From assembly GCF_033436665.1 (NCBI RefSeq), contig NZ_JAWQFO010000011.1, positions 1 through 64,000 of the forward strand: a stretch of DNA of 64,000 nucleotides, in the 5' to 3' direction. This document shows, piece after piece, positions 33,539 to 41,813 of this stretch (position 1 is the stretch's first letter; every line of letters starts with the position of its first letter). The stretch comes from JAWQFO01 sp033436665 (GTDB taxonomy: Bacteria; Pseudomonadota; Alphaproteobacteria; Rhodobacterales; Rhodobacteraceae). The translations under genes and the position numbers were made by a program. The notes beneath the pieces are model-generated. The model was given only the letters and a program-made list of their open reading frames with translations. It had not been told where the DNA came from and ran no database searches.

Positions 33539-34417
33539 TCAGACCCCGTAGAGCCGGAAGGTGTCGCGCCCGGTCATCTCGCGCACGGCGCCGAGGTCCA
33601 CGAGTCGGTCACAGAACCTGCGTGCCGCGCGATCGGAGCGCAACGAGGTGAGCGCCGCCGGCGCAACCGCGTCCTGGCTCAGAAACAGGGCCACCGCCTC
33701 GTCAGCACCTTTGGCCCGAAGCTTCGGTGCCACGGCATGAAGCCGCGCCACGCGACGGGTCAGATCTGACGCCTCACGCACCGCATCGGTCGCTGCTGCC
33801 GAGATCGCCCGATGACAGGCCAACCGCAGGTCTCCGTCGGCCTTCCGCAAATCGGCTCGCTTGAGACTTAGGGCCAGAAGCGGCAGGACATGGCTCCACT
33901 CGAGCGCTTGTGCCAATGCTGCATCCGCGAGCAGCAGTGATGCGGTGTGGTCTCGCGGACGCTCCTTGATCACGACTTGCAACACGGCTGCGGCCCGCGC
34001 GATCGGCGCCCCCTGCGCCGCGTCCAACCAAGTGGCAATTTGCTCCGCCTCGACTTGGGGCAACGCACAATGCAGCGTGTTCACCGAGACCGGGCGCTCG
34101 ACGGCCTGCCGCCAGGTCAGATAGACCTCGCCTGCCGGACCAGGGTTATCATCGGATTGCAGGAACGCCAGGACATCGCGCAGGTCTGAAGCCCGTTCTG
34201 GTCGTCCCTGGTGCGTCACGCAGGCCTCCGCCACCCGCAGCGTCAGCCGCGCTCGGAGCAAGGTCTGGGGCACGTCCTCGTGTCTCAGCACAAGATGGAG
34301 GTGGGCAAGCGCTGCGCCCGACAAAAACGCCACATCTTCAGGGGTTTCCGCGCGTGTCGACGTGACCCAAGACGGCATCCGGGGTAGGCTCTCGAAGTCG
34401 TCGCGGGCGTAGGTCAT
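33539..34417 (-). CDS. DUF1403 family protein
   Basis: This 292-residue, largely helical protein matches the DUF1403 pattern as I know it: PSWVTSTRAETPEDVAFLSG and AALAHLHLVL near the N-terminus, then LRARLTLRVAEACVTHQGRPE. The family is mostly found on alphaproteobacterial plasmids and has no assigned function. It is directly upstream of scpB on the same strand and divergent from the recombinase at 34543, so the three may act together. Confidence 0.85.
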   Translation of the reverse strand: MTYARDDFESLPRMPSWVTSTRAETPEDVAFLSGAALAHLHLVLRHEDVPQTLLRARLTLRVAEACVTHQGRPERASDLRDVLAFLQSDDNPGPAGEVYLTWRQAVERPVSVNTLHCALPQVEAEQIATWLDAAQGAPIARAAAVLQVVIKERPRDHTASLLLADAALAQALEWSHVLPLLALSLKRADLRKADGDLRLACHRAISAAATDAVREASDLTRRVARLHAVAPKLRAKGADEAVALFLSQDAVAPAALTSLRSDRAARRFCDRLVDLGAVREMTGRDTFRLYGV

Positions 34418-34493
34418 GCCACAACACTAGTCTCTCGCGGCGCTTTTGCCTACAAGATAGTGTATAAACCGCCCCACCCTGTCGGTCGTCAAT

Positions 34494-34522
34494 ATGTCCA
34501 ATAAGTTTGCCTTATCGGACGT
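34494..34522 (+). other. dif-like inverted repeat next to the tyrosine recombinase
   Basis: The left arm ATGTCCAATAA (34494-34504) and right arm TTATCGGACGT (34512-34522) are inverted with nine of eleven positions matching, around a seven-base centre GTTTGCC. The inner ends ATAA and TTAT are those of XerCD dif sites, and the arm and spacer lengths fit tyrosine-recombinase core sites. It lies 21 bases before the recombinase ATG. Confidence 0.6.
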
Positions 34523-34542
34523 ATTTGGATAGGCTCGAAAAC

Positions 34543-35682
34543 ATGAGAAATCTCACAAACAAGGGGACCAGAACCGAAGCCTCCGGCGCCACTGAGGCCG
34601 AGATTTCGAGCTCAACGCCCGAGGACACGCCGAACAGCAACGAGCGTGACGCGAGAGACGCTCCGGACGGAGCCTCTATCGCCCTGCCCTCCCATGTGGC
34701 CGGCTCCGGGACCCTGGACCGTCTGGTCGACACGGCGCGCGACTACGCGAAAGCTTCGACAGCCGAGAACACGAACAAGGCCTATGCCGCCGACTGGAAA
34801 CATTTCGCGCGCTGGTGCCGCCTGAAGGGCACAGACCCCCTGCCCACTTCGCCTGAGATGATCGGCCTCTACCTGACCGACCTGGCAGCGCCGACGAACG
34901 GCTCCCTTGCCCTGTCGGTCAGCACCATCGAGCGCCGACTCTCCGGCCTCGCATGGAACTACGCGCAGCGCGGTGTCTCGCTCGATCGCAAGAACCGCCA
35001 CATCGCCACCGTGCTGGCCGGGATCAAACGCAAGCACGCACGCCCGCCCGTCCAAAAAGAGGCCATTCTCCCCCAAGATATCCTCGCCATGGTCGCCACC
35101 CTGTCCCACGATCTGCGCGGACTCCGCGACCGGGCGATCCTCCTGATCGGCTATGCTGGCGGCTTGCGGCGCTCCGAGATCGTCAGCATCGACGTCCACA
35201 AGGATGACACGACGGACAGCGGCGGCTGGGTCGAGATCCTCGAGGATGGTGCTGTCCTCACGCTCAACGCCAAGACCGGCTGGCGCGAGGTCGAAATCGG
35301 CCGTGGCTCGACCGAGCGGACTTGCCCGGTCCATGCGCTCGAGCAGTGGCTCCATTTCGCCAGGATCGACTCCGGCCCGGTCTTCGTGCGCACCTCGCGG
35401 GACGGCAACCGCGCGCTCGACACCCGGCTCTCCGACAAGCATGTCGCGCGGCTGATCAAGGCCACCGTTTTGAAAAGCGGCATCCGGTCCGATCTGCCCG
35501 AGAAAGACCGGGTCGCCCTCTTCTCTGGACATTCGCTCCGCGCTGGCCTTGCCAGTTCGGCCGAGGTCGACGAGCGCTACGTCCAGAAGCAGCTCGCGCA
35601 CGCGTCGGCGGAGATGACCCGTCGCTACCAGCGCCGCCGCGACCGGTTCCGGGTCAATCTGACCAAGGCCGCCGGACTGTAG
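34543..35682 (+). CDS. Tyrosine recombinase/integrase (XerC/D-like), intact
   Basis: This 379-residue protein has a variable N-terminal tail, a SAM-like core-binding domain (about 85-190, ASTAENTNKAYAADWKHFARW) and a complete catalytic domain: Arg in GYAGGLRRSEIVSID, His-x-x-Arg in FSGHSLRAGLASS, a second His in KQLAHASAEM and the nucleophile Tyr in TRRYQRRRDRF. ATG at 34543 is preferred over TTG at 34507, which lies inside the dif-like repeat. Location beside repABC and that repeat suggests plasmid dimer resolution rather than phage integration. Confidence 0.88.
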   Translation: MRNLTNKGTRTEASGATEAEISSSTPEDTPNSNERDARDAPDGASIALPSHVAGSGTLDRLVDTARDYAKASTAENTNKAYAADWKHFARWCRLKGTDPLPTSPEMIGLYLTDLAAPTNGSLALSVSTIERRLSGLAWNYAQRGVSLDRKNRHIATVLAGIKRKHARPPVQKEAILPQDILAMVATLSHDLRGLRDRAILLIGYAGGLRRSEIVSIDVHKDDTTDSGGWVEILEDGAVLTLNAKTGWREVEIGRGSTERTCPVHALEQWLHFARIDSGPVFVRTSRDGNRALDTRLSDKHVARLIKATVLKSGIRSDLPEKDRVALFSGHSLRAGLASSAEVDERYVQKQLAHASAEMTRRYQRRRDRFRVNLTKAAGL

Positions 35683-35690
35683 CCCCCCAA

Positions 35691-37043
35691 TCACGCCGCC
35701 TGCCCGCTCAACCGGCCATAGATGCTCCGCTCGAGATGCAGCTCCCCTGCCCCGGCCTTCTCGACCATGCCGCGGAGGTAACCGCCCGGTGATGCCACCT
35801 CGCCTTTGGCATGTTTGTCAAACACGAGCACCATCGCCGCCGCGGCCGCCTGCTTGCCCAGGCCCTCCTGCGCCTCCAGCCAGGCATGCTCGGACACCCC
35901 GATCATCGGCCTCAACTGGCCCGCAACCCGATAGACATCGCCCCAATCCTTCAGGTATCCGCCCAGATCTCGGGCCCACTGGGCGAATTCCGGACAGGCC
36001 TGCATGATCGTCGGCACATCCAACGCCACACCGCGCAATTTCGGCTCCGGTTGTGCCTCATCCTTTCGCGCCCTCTCAATCGGGACCGCCGGTTCAGGTT
36101 TCCGCGCCACGCCCGCCGCTTGCTCAGTTTCCGAGCGATTACAGGTTACAGGTTCAGGTTGTTTTGTAATTTGTATATGGGGTCCGGAAATGACCTCCCT
36201 GGGGTTCATTTTATGAGTCTTGTTGATCCGTTTTCCCTTGGTTAGAGACTGTTTCTCCACAGAATCTTCCGTCCGCGCCGCCTTGAGATAGGCCGCCTCC
36301 ACCTTGCCCTGCAGGTCCCGGAACCAGCCCAGGAGCCGCTCGAGCGTCTCCGCCGCGACGATGCGCCTTGGAAGCCTCCCTAGAAGCTCCTCGAACACTG
36401 CCTGGAGCTGTCCCCAGGGGCCCTTGAGCGCTCCGCTGAGCGCAGCCTCGAGCCGGGCACGGATCATCCGCCGTGACACGGTGATCTGGCGCTTGAGGAA
36501 CTGGCAGAGCTCGCGCTCGGCCTGCAATTCGGCCTGCAGCGCTTCGAACTCTTCCGCCCGGGCCGCCATTGGGGACAGATCGAAGCCGTAGGCCTCGATG
36601 ATGACGCCGTTCTCGTCGCGCCTGCCCCACCGCTTGCCGTTCGGGCTGTCCTTGAAGGCAATCACACCCGCCTCCGCGAGCCGCCGGGCATGGCGCTTGA
36701 GCGCCGAGAGCGAGAAGCCCGTCTGCGCCATCAGATAGGCGTTCGAGGCCCAGACGATCGGCCGCCGCCCCTCCTCCCAGTCCTGGGCCTGCGTGAACGC
36801 CCCGAGCGTGTCTAGGAGCATCAGGTCGCTCGGTTTGAGTCCTATGTGGCTCCCCACACGCTTCACCGCGACGAAGGCGCGCGATTTCGGGACGTTGATC
36901 TCCGCACCGGCCTCGGCAAACTCCTCGGCCCGCGCCAGACCCGCACTGGCTTTGCGCCATCCAGTGTTGACCGGCAAGCCGAAACCGTTCCGAACCCCAT
37001 GCGGTCCGGCTGCTCCACCTGGAGCGCTGCTCAGATGTTCCAT
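35691..37043 (-). CDS. repC: Plasmid replication initiator RepC
   Basis: This 450-residue RepC-family initiator has an N-terminal winged-helix part (about 65-150, LMLLDTLGAFTQAQDW then FSLSALKRHARRLAEAGVIAF) that binds the origin, a variable linker (about 260-340), and the conserved C-terminal domain (TIMQACPEFAQWARDLGGYLKDWGDVY). RepC is the only protein needed to start replication of repABC replicons, and the origin lies inside its gene. It is separated from repB by 197 bases holding the antisense RNA unit. Confidence 0.95.
   Translation of the reverse strand: MEHLSSAPGGAAGPHGVRNGFGLPVNTGWRKASAGLARAEEFAEAGAEINVPKSRAFVAVKRVGSHIGLKPSDLMLLDTLGAFTQAQDWEEGRRPIVWASNAYLMAQTGFSLSALKRHARRLAEAGVIAFKDSPNGKRWGRRDENGVIIEAYGFDLSPMAARAEEFEALQAELQAERELCQFLKRQITVSRRMIRARLEAALSGALKGPWGQLQAVFEELLGRLPRRIVAAETLERLLGWFRDLQGKVEAAYLKAARTEDSVEKQSLTKGKRINKTHKMNPREVISGPHIQITKQPEPVTCNRSETEQAAGVARKPEPAVPIERARKDEAQPEPKLRGVALDVPTIMQACPEFAQWARDLGGYLKDWGDVYRVAGQLRPMIGVSEHAWLEAQEGLGKQAAAAAMVLVFDKHAKGEVASPGGYLRGMVEKAGAGELHLERSIYGRLSGQAA
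36131..36245. other. Putative replication origin within repC
   Basis: This AT-rich segment in the linker-coding part of repC is preceded by ACAGGTT at 36141-36147 and 36148-36154 and CAGGTT at 36155-36160. In characterised repABC replicons the origin is an AT-rich region in the middle of repC, so the position is as expected. The exact limits are inferred. Confidence 0.5.
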
Positions 37044-37091
37044 CTTTGTTCGACAGGCAAAGAAAACCCGTTCGTCCGAGGACGTTTTTCG

Positions 37092-37120
37092 TTGTCTGGT
37101 GATTCGCGGGCTGCTAGAGT
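37092..37120 (+). promoter_or_regulatory. Promoter of the repABC antisense RNA
   Basis: TTGTCT (37092-37097) and TAGAGT (37115-37120) are spaced by exactly 17 bases on the plus strand, opposite to the repABC mRNA, in the repB-repC gap. Confidence 0.65.
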
Positions 37121-37126
37121 TGTCGT

Positions 37127-37190
37127 GTCAAAACAAGTTGCGCTTCGTGCGCTGCAGCCCTCGAGACCTCGGTTTCGAGGGTTTCTTTTT
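37127..37190 (+). ncRNA. Counter-transcribed antisense RNA (ctRNA) controlling repC
   Basis: A promoter at 37092-37120 and a terminator ending at 37190 define a plus-strand RNA of about 60-65 bases, antisense to the repB-repC leader of the minus-strand repABC mRNA. Size, place and structure match the incompatibility RNAs of known repABC plasmids, which limit RepC synthesis and so copy number. The 5' end is estimated from the -10 element. Confidence 0.75.
37158..37190 (+). terminator. Intrinsic terminator of the antisense RNA
   Basis: CCCTCGAGACC (37158-37168) and GGTTTCGAGGG (37171-37181) pair with one mismatch around a two-base loop, followed by TTTCTTTTT (37182-37190) on the plus strand. 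Confidence 0.85.
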
Positions 37191-37229
37191 CCGCCGTCCT
37201 CCTTTCTGCTCTGTGCCTCACGTCATGCG

Positions 37230-37245
37230 GTTAACAGCTGCTAAC
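37230..37245. other. parS-like site 3 (end of repB)
   Basis: GTTAACAGCTGCTAAC differs by one base from the perfect palindrome found at 37994 and 39546, and it overlaps the repB stop codon. Confidence 0.7.
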
Positions 37246-38218
37246 CGCCCTCGCCTCCGCGGTTCTCTGCCTGGAACCGTTCGAAGGACTCCGCGATCAG
37301 ACCGTCGAGATTCTGGTCCAACCATTCTGCAAACTCTTTCTGCGCCCCCGATTTCGCCACGGACATCGTGACCGAGGACCTGCTGGTCTTGATCTGCACC
37401 CCTGCAACCGGGCTGCGCTCCTGCTGCGCGCGGTCCCGGGCGCCACGACGGGCCACCTCCGACAGGACAGCCTCGAAACGTCCGTCCGACGTGCCGCCCT
37501 CGCCAAGCGCGGCGAGGATCTTGAGGGCCTTGGCCTCGTCGAGACGTCCGCTCTCGAAGCCGGTTGCGAGCGACATCCATTTCGGCCGACCGGCCGCTGG
37601 TGCCGCGCCGATCCGGTCGCCTACGGGGTCCGGCACCAGGCGGGTGATCCGTTCGAGTTGCGAGAGCGTGGCCTTGCTAACGGCGAGCGCCTGGCACACC
37701 TCGCTGCGGGAATAGCCCTGTTCCAGGATCGCCTGCGCAAATCGCGCCCTCTCGTAGTAGCTGAGATCGGTCCGGCTGGCGTTCTCGAGACCCTTGGCCA
37801 TGAGGGCTTCCGCATCATCGAGCGTCCGGATCAGGGCTTTCACCGGAATCCCGAGCTGCCGACAGGCCAGGATCCGACGCCGTCCGTAGATGACTTCGAA
37901 ATGTCCGTCCTTCTCCTTCGACGGCCGCAGGAGCACCGGCACCTGCTGGCCGGAGGCGCCGATGCTCTCGGCAAGCTCGTCCACCTCGGCGCTGTTAACA
38001 GCTGTTAACTCGACCCCCAGGCGGTCTTGCGGTCCCCACGCGAGGATCAGCGCCGGATCGATCTCCTGGATGCCGCCGAGGCCCGCCCGGACCGACCCGA
38101 TCGTCCCTCTCGGTAAGGTGCGCTGCGCGCGATCGCGGGGCTCCGTATGCGAGGCAGCGACCTCTGTCGCCGCACTGATCGCCGCCATGATGCCGGTCTT
38201 GTTCTTACCCATCGCCAT
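37241..38218 (-). CDS. repB: Plasmid partition protein RepB (ParB family)
   Basis: This 325-residue ParB-type CTPase and centromere-binding protein has the N-terminal ParB domain with YGRRRILACRQLGI (GxRR motif), the arginine patch region ENASRTDLSYYERARFA and the helix-turn-helix RSEVCQALAVSKATLSQLERI. It binds parS and works with RepA in segregation and repression of repABC. Start ATG 38218 lies two bases after the repA stop; an in-frame GTG at 38233 would overlap repA. One parS palindrome is inside this gene. Confidence 0.95.
   Translation of the reverse strand: MAMGKNKTGIMAAISAATEVAASHTEPRDRAQRTLPRGTIGSVRAGLGGIQEIDPALILAWGPQDRLGVELTAVNSAEVDELAESIGASGQQVPVLLRPSKEKDGHFEVIYGRRRILACRQLGIPVKALIRTLDDAEALMAKGLENASRTDLSYYERARFAQAILEQGYSRSEVCQALAVSKATLSQLERITRLVPDPVGDRIGAAPAAGRPKWMSLATGFESGRLDEAKALKILAALGEGGTSDGRFEAVLSEVARRGARDRAQQERSPVAGVQIKTSRSSVTMSVAKSGAQKEFAEWLDQNLDGLIAESFERFQAENRGGEGG
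37994..38009. other. parS-like site 2 (inside repB)
   Basis: GTTAACAGCTGTTAAC is a perfect 16-base palindrome of the repABC centromere type (GTTnnCAGCTGnnAAC). Confidence 0.85.
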
Positions 38219-38220
38219 GA

Positions 38221-39411
38221 CTACCGCCCCCACGCCCGTTGGATCATCGACGCGATCTCCACGCCCACCGCATCCGTACTGCCTCGGGCACGGTCATAGG
38301 TCGATCGCGTCATCTCGGCGCGGGCAACCTCGTAGATCGACATCTTCAGCATCGCCGCATCCGCGACCGCCGTGCTGCGCAGCATCGTCGCGCCGACGAC
38401 GCGGTCCTGGAACAGCGCCCGCATGAGGCTGACGATCTGTTGGCTCGGAATGTCCGAGGGATCGTCGCGGGTGATCAGAAACGAGAAGAAATCATGGTCG
38501 AGATGCACCCCGGTCTCCTCGATCACCCCGAGATAGGCCGAGGTCATTTCGATGAACTGCTGGGTCGAAGCGAGATCGAGCATGCTCGGCGTCATCGGCA
38601 CAATCACCGAGGTCGCTGCGTAGAGACCGGTCAGCGTCAGGAACCCGAGCGCCGGCGGGCTGTCGATCACCACAACATCGTAGTCCTGCTCGACGGTGGC
38701 CAGGGCCGCACTCAATCGCTCGAAGAACGCCACGCCGCGACCAGCATTCACCGCGGTCTCGGTCTCGAACTCGCTCAGCACCAGCTTCGCAGGCGCCAGG
38801 TCGAGGCCAGGGAAATAGGTTTGCACGATGGCCTCGCGCATCGGCAGCGGATCGTCATAACGCAGCGCATCGTAGACCGAGGTTCCGTCGAACTCGAGCT
38901 CGGTCTGGATGCCGCAGAACCCGGTCATGCTGCCTTGCGGATCGAGATCCACCGCCAAGACGCGATAGCCGTTGAGCGCCAGGTAGTGGCAGAGATGGAT
39001 GGCAGAGGTCGACTTCGCCGATCCGCCCTTGAAGTTCATGAACTGGATGACCTGTAGCCGATCCTCGCCACGGCGCCCAGGCAGATACTTGCCGGGCGTG
39101 CGGGACCCGTCCTCTAGAAGGCGCCGCGCCGCCAGCATCTCGGCGGCGGAATAAAAGCGGCGTCCGTTCCGGATGTCCTGTGGCTCGGGCAGGGTGCCGT
39201 CACTATGGCACTTGCGCAGAAACTGGCCGGTCACCCCGAGAAGATCAGCAGTCTCTGTGGCGCTGAATAGTCTCAGATACTTCCGCTGGTCGGGGGCATA
39301 GGCCTGCTCGAGATGGGTGGTGAGCGCGGTGTGTAGACGCGCCGCCATCTCCCGCGTAAGGTCGGTTTGAGAGGCCGCCCGGATCGGTGCCGTCTGGAAC
39401 ATGGTTTTCAT
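38221..39411 (-). CDS. repA: Plasmid partition ATPase RepA (ParA family)
   Basis: This 396-residue ParA-type ATPase has an N-terminal DNA-binding region with a MerR-like helix (LFSATETADLLGVTGQFLRKC) and a C-terminal ATPase domain with the deviant Walker A FMNFKGGSAKSTSA, Walker A' VDLDPQGSMT and Walker B VVVIDSPPALG. It drives plasmid segregation and represses the operon together with RepB. It is first in repABC. Two closely spaced ATGs (39411 and 39402) follow GAGCAGGAAA. Confidence 0.96.
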   Translation of the reverse strand: MKTMFQTAPIRAASQTDLTREMAARLHTALTTHLEQAYAPDQRKYLRLFSATETADLLGVTGQFLRKCHSDGTLPEPQDIRNGRRFYSAAEMLAARRLLEDGSRTPGKYLPGRRGEDRLQVIQFMNFKGGSAKSTSAIHLCHYLALNGYRVLAVDLDPQGSMTGFCGIQTELEFDGTSVYDALRYDDPLPMREAIVQTYFPGLDLAPAKLVLSEFETETAVNAGRGVAFFERLSAALATVEQDYDVVVIDSPPALGFLTLTGLYAATSVIVPMTPSMLDLASTQQFIEMTSAYLGVIEETGVHLDHDFFSFLITRDDPSDIPSQQIVSLMRALFQDRVVGATMLRSTAVADAAMLKMSIYEVARAEMTRSTYDRARGSTDAVGVEIASMIQRAWGR

Positions 39412-39450
39412 TTTCCTGCTCGAATGCGCTTATTTGCGCAACTTGACTCG

Positions 39451-39479
39451 ATAGGTTGCGATTCACCTGCCTAAGTCAA
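39451..39479 (-). promoter_or_regulatory. Putative repABC promoter
   Basis: On the minus strand TTGACT (complement of 39474-39479) and ACCTAT (complement of 39451-39456) are 17 bases apart, about 40-70 bases before the repA start. It lies between the repA gene and the upstream parS palindrome. Confidence 0.5.
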
Positions 39480-39545
39480 GGAAAATATCCACAATTTGTG
39501 TGTTCGGGTTGTTCACTATACCAGCTAAAGTGACAGCTCGCGCCA

Positions 39546-39561
39546 GTTAACAGCTGTTAAC
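39546..39561. other. parS-like site 1 (upstream of repA)
   Basis: GTTAACAGCTGTTAAC is a perfect 16-base palindrome, identical to 37994-38009, placed upstream of the repABC promoter where RepB binding could both partition and repress. Confidence 0.85.
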
Positions 39562-39712
39562 AGCGCTTGGGCCGCGCCCGATAGGCCGTCGGCGCTCTCT
39601 CACGCCGCCCGGTCTTTGTCTCCGCGCATTCAGACAGCGCATGCCGCAACGGGGCCACGTTGGCGGCATCAGCGGAGCGGACTTCTACCGCAGCAATCCC
39701 TGGCTCAAGAAC

Positions 39713-40006
39713 CTACCGCTCGTAGCGTAGGTTCTCCAGTGTCACGCCCTCAATGACTGTATCGAGGAAGGGCAGGGCCCCGAACGTCCTGGGCTGACAT
39801 GCCGCAAGACCTCGCCGCCTGCTCGAGATGCCCCAGCGCCTTGCGCGAGGTCTCCGGCAGTACACGAACCGCCCTGCCAGCACGAGGTCTAGCGGCAGCC
39901 TGACGCCGAGATCGGGGGCAGTCAGACTCCCAGTCAGTGGCAATGCCTCCGAGTCGCTAACGCCGTATCCGGGCAACGCTGCCTGCATCTTGGCTTCCCG
40001 AGCCAA
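39713..40006 (-). pseudogene. Decayed gene of unknown family
   Basis: Protein-like segments occur in alternating frames: LTAPDLGVRLPLDLVLAGRFV in one frame, then LPETSRKALGHLEQAARSCG in the next, then LPFLDTVIEGVTLENLRYER and a stop at 39713 back in the first. Joining them needs two frame changes, so this looks like the remnant of a real gene. I do not recognise the family. Confidence 0.45.
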
Positions 40007-41080
40007 TATCCGCTTCGCAGGCGCACGAACTGGCTGCGATGTTGGGCATCTCCGCTGTATTTAGCGGGGCAGGTAGCCGGCCCTCATTTCGCGCGATCGG
40101 ACAATTCAGGGCCGGGCAAGACTGGGCGTGAGGCGGCAGAAGGAGTCCTTGCCGACGCAAGGCGAGGAGCCACCCCAACAGAAGTCTCGGGTGCAGTCCG
40201 TGACCTCCTGCGCCAGTTAGTCTTTCTACTCGGTGGTCCGGCCCATGAGTTTCTGCGTCGTCGTGTTTGCAAAGAGCCGAGCCAGTTTTTCCGCCTTCAC
40301 AGTTTTCGTCAGCCCGGTATTGGCGATGACCTCTTGTTCTTGCGCATCGCGGCCTAGGAACGCGCAGAGGATGTTGATCAAGTGGCTGGCCGAGGCCCTT
40401 TCCGGAAATCACTCCGATGCCACCAGAGGCCTCGGAGAAGCCAAATGGGAGGAAATTGACCTCAATATCCGGCTTGCACGACAAGGAGGGCAGGGGGGCG
40501 ATGAAGATCACTTCGGAGGAAATATCGTCCGCGATGCTACAGCTCACAGGGTTCTAGATTTCAACCGCAATGAGGTGCCGCAGTTTGCGAGGGAGCTTTG
40601 CGAGGTACATCAACGCTTTAAAGTTCGCCGAAAACTGAATGAGTAGGGCAGGGGACTCCAAGACCGAATTCGGTCCGTTGCGGGCAGCAGATAATCGACC
40701 ACGCATCCTTGAAACCTACAGCGAAGGCCAATTACGCCAGTTCAAACCTAACAACCTTGTGGCAAGCAATCTAAAATCTAGGGACACCTCACGGACCTGA
40801 CAGTCGCCCAATGCCGCTCCCGTGATGGATGGTGGAGATTGCGACAGGATTTCAACAGGTTGCAGGGTGTCGTGTGCAGCACATGTTCATACTCTGATCG
40901 CGTAATTTCGTGCTGATTCGCGGTCTTTTCGAGAGTGGGTTTGGGTCGGTGCGCATCCAAAAGGACGACCCCGGCTTTGGTAGCTGCATAAGATCCCCTC
41001 GGGGCATGAACACCAACAAAACCACGATGGCTAATTTTTCGGAGATCGCACCCGTACAGAATCCGAACCGGTGCAGGCGA
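40007..41080. other. Gene-poor stretch with remnants
   Basis: This is more than 1 kb with no intact gene. On the minus strand, ASHLINILCAFLGRDAQEQE and the closely following TVKAEKLARLFANTTTQKLMG, with a stop near 40230, look like the C-terminus of a lost protein; the upstream part is broken by an in-frame TGA. Nothing recognisable was seen in 40650-41080. Confidence 0.5.
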
Positions 41081-41764
41081 CTACCTTGCCGGAACAATAA
41101 AGGGGCAAGTTTCGTAAAGGGAACTGTTCTTCAGCGAATCGACAGTGAACGCGCCCAAATCAGCGAATGTAATCGGCGAAAGGCTGCCATTTTTTTGATC
41201 GGCCCGGAGCGCTACCCCTCCAGGTTTCTCGGCGATGGCCCCGGGGCGCGTGACGATCGTGTTGAAGCTGCGGGGTGAGCTTGCACCGATGAATTGCGTG
41301 ACCGCCGTGTTGTCCTTCAGCATCTGGGTGTTCCCGCTCAGGTAGGCCGCGGCGGGTGCCAGGATCTTGAGCCACGTGGGCAACTTCCCATCGGTGTCCG
41401 GGGCGAAGATCACGGATTGGAACAGGAACACCCGCAATACCGGTTGCGCGTCCAGCAGAGGCCATAGACGCCGGATGAAGGCGATCATCATGCCCGGTTC
41501 GTAGTGCTTGCCCGACGGCCCGCCTGCACAGCAGATGACATAGGCCGCTCCGTTCACGGTGTCCGCAAGCGCCGGGATGTCTTCGAAATCGCCCTTGATG
41601 ACGGTCAGTCTTTCGTCCGGAATGGCCAGTTGTTCCGGGCGTCTGGCCAGCGCGCGAACCTTGTAGCCCCTGTCCAGCGCATGCCTCACGACGTGGCGGC
41701 CGGTTTTTCCGGTCGCTCCGAAGACGGCGATCGTTTCGATCTCGGCGTTTGTTTCGGTGGTCAT
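41081..41764 (-). CDS. NAD(P)-binding protein (NmrA/SDR-like)
   Basis: This 227-residue atypical short-chain-dehydrogenase-fold protein has the nucleotide-binding loop AVFGATGKTGRHVVRHALDRG at the N-terminus and TVIKGDFEDIPALADTVNGA. The YxxxK catalytic pair of classical SDRs is not evident, as in NmrA-like redox sensors and reductases. AGAGGTCTCG precedes the ATG. It is the last gene in the first hydroxylase operon, 49 bases after the cytochrome gene. Confidence 0.85.
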   Translation of the reverse strand: MTTETNAEIETIAVFGATGKTGRHVVRHALDRGYKVRALARRPEQLAIPDERLTVIKGDFEDIPALADTVNGAAYVICCAGGPSGKHYEPGMMIAFIRRLWPLLDAQPVLRVFLFQSVIFAPDTDGKLPTWLKILAPAAAYLSGNTQMLKDNTAVTQFIGASSPRSFNTIVTRPGAIAEKPGGVALRADQKNGSLSPITFADLGAFTVDSLKNSSLYETCPFIVPAR

Positions 41765-41813
41765 CGAGACCTCTTCAATTGGCGATGCGCGTTCTCTGGA
41801 CGTCAGTGCGGGG

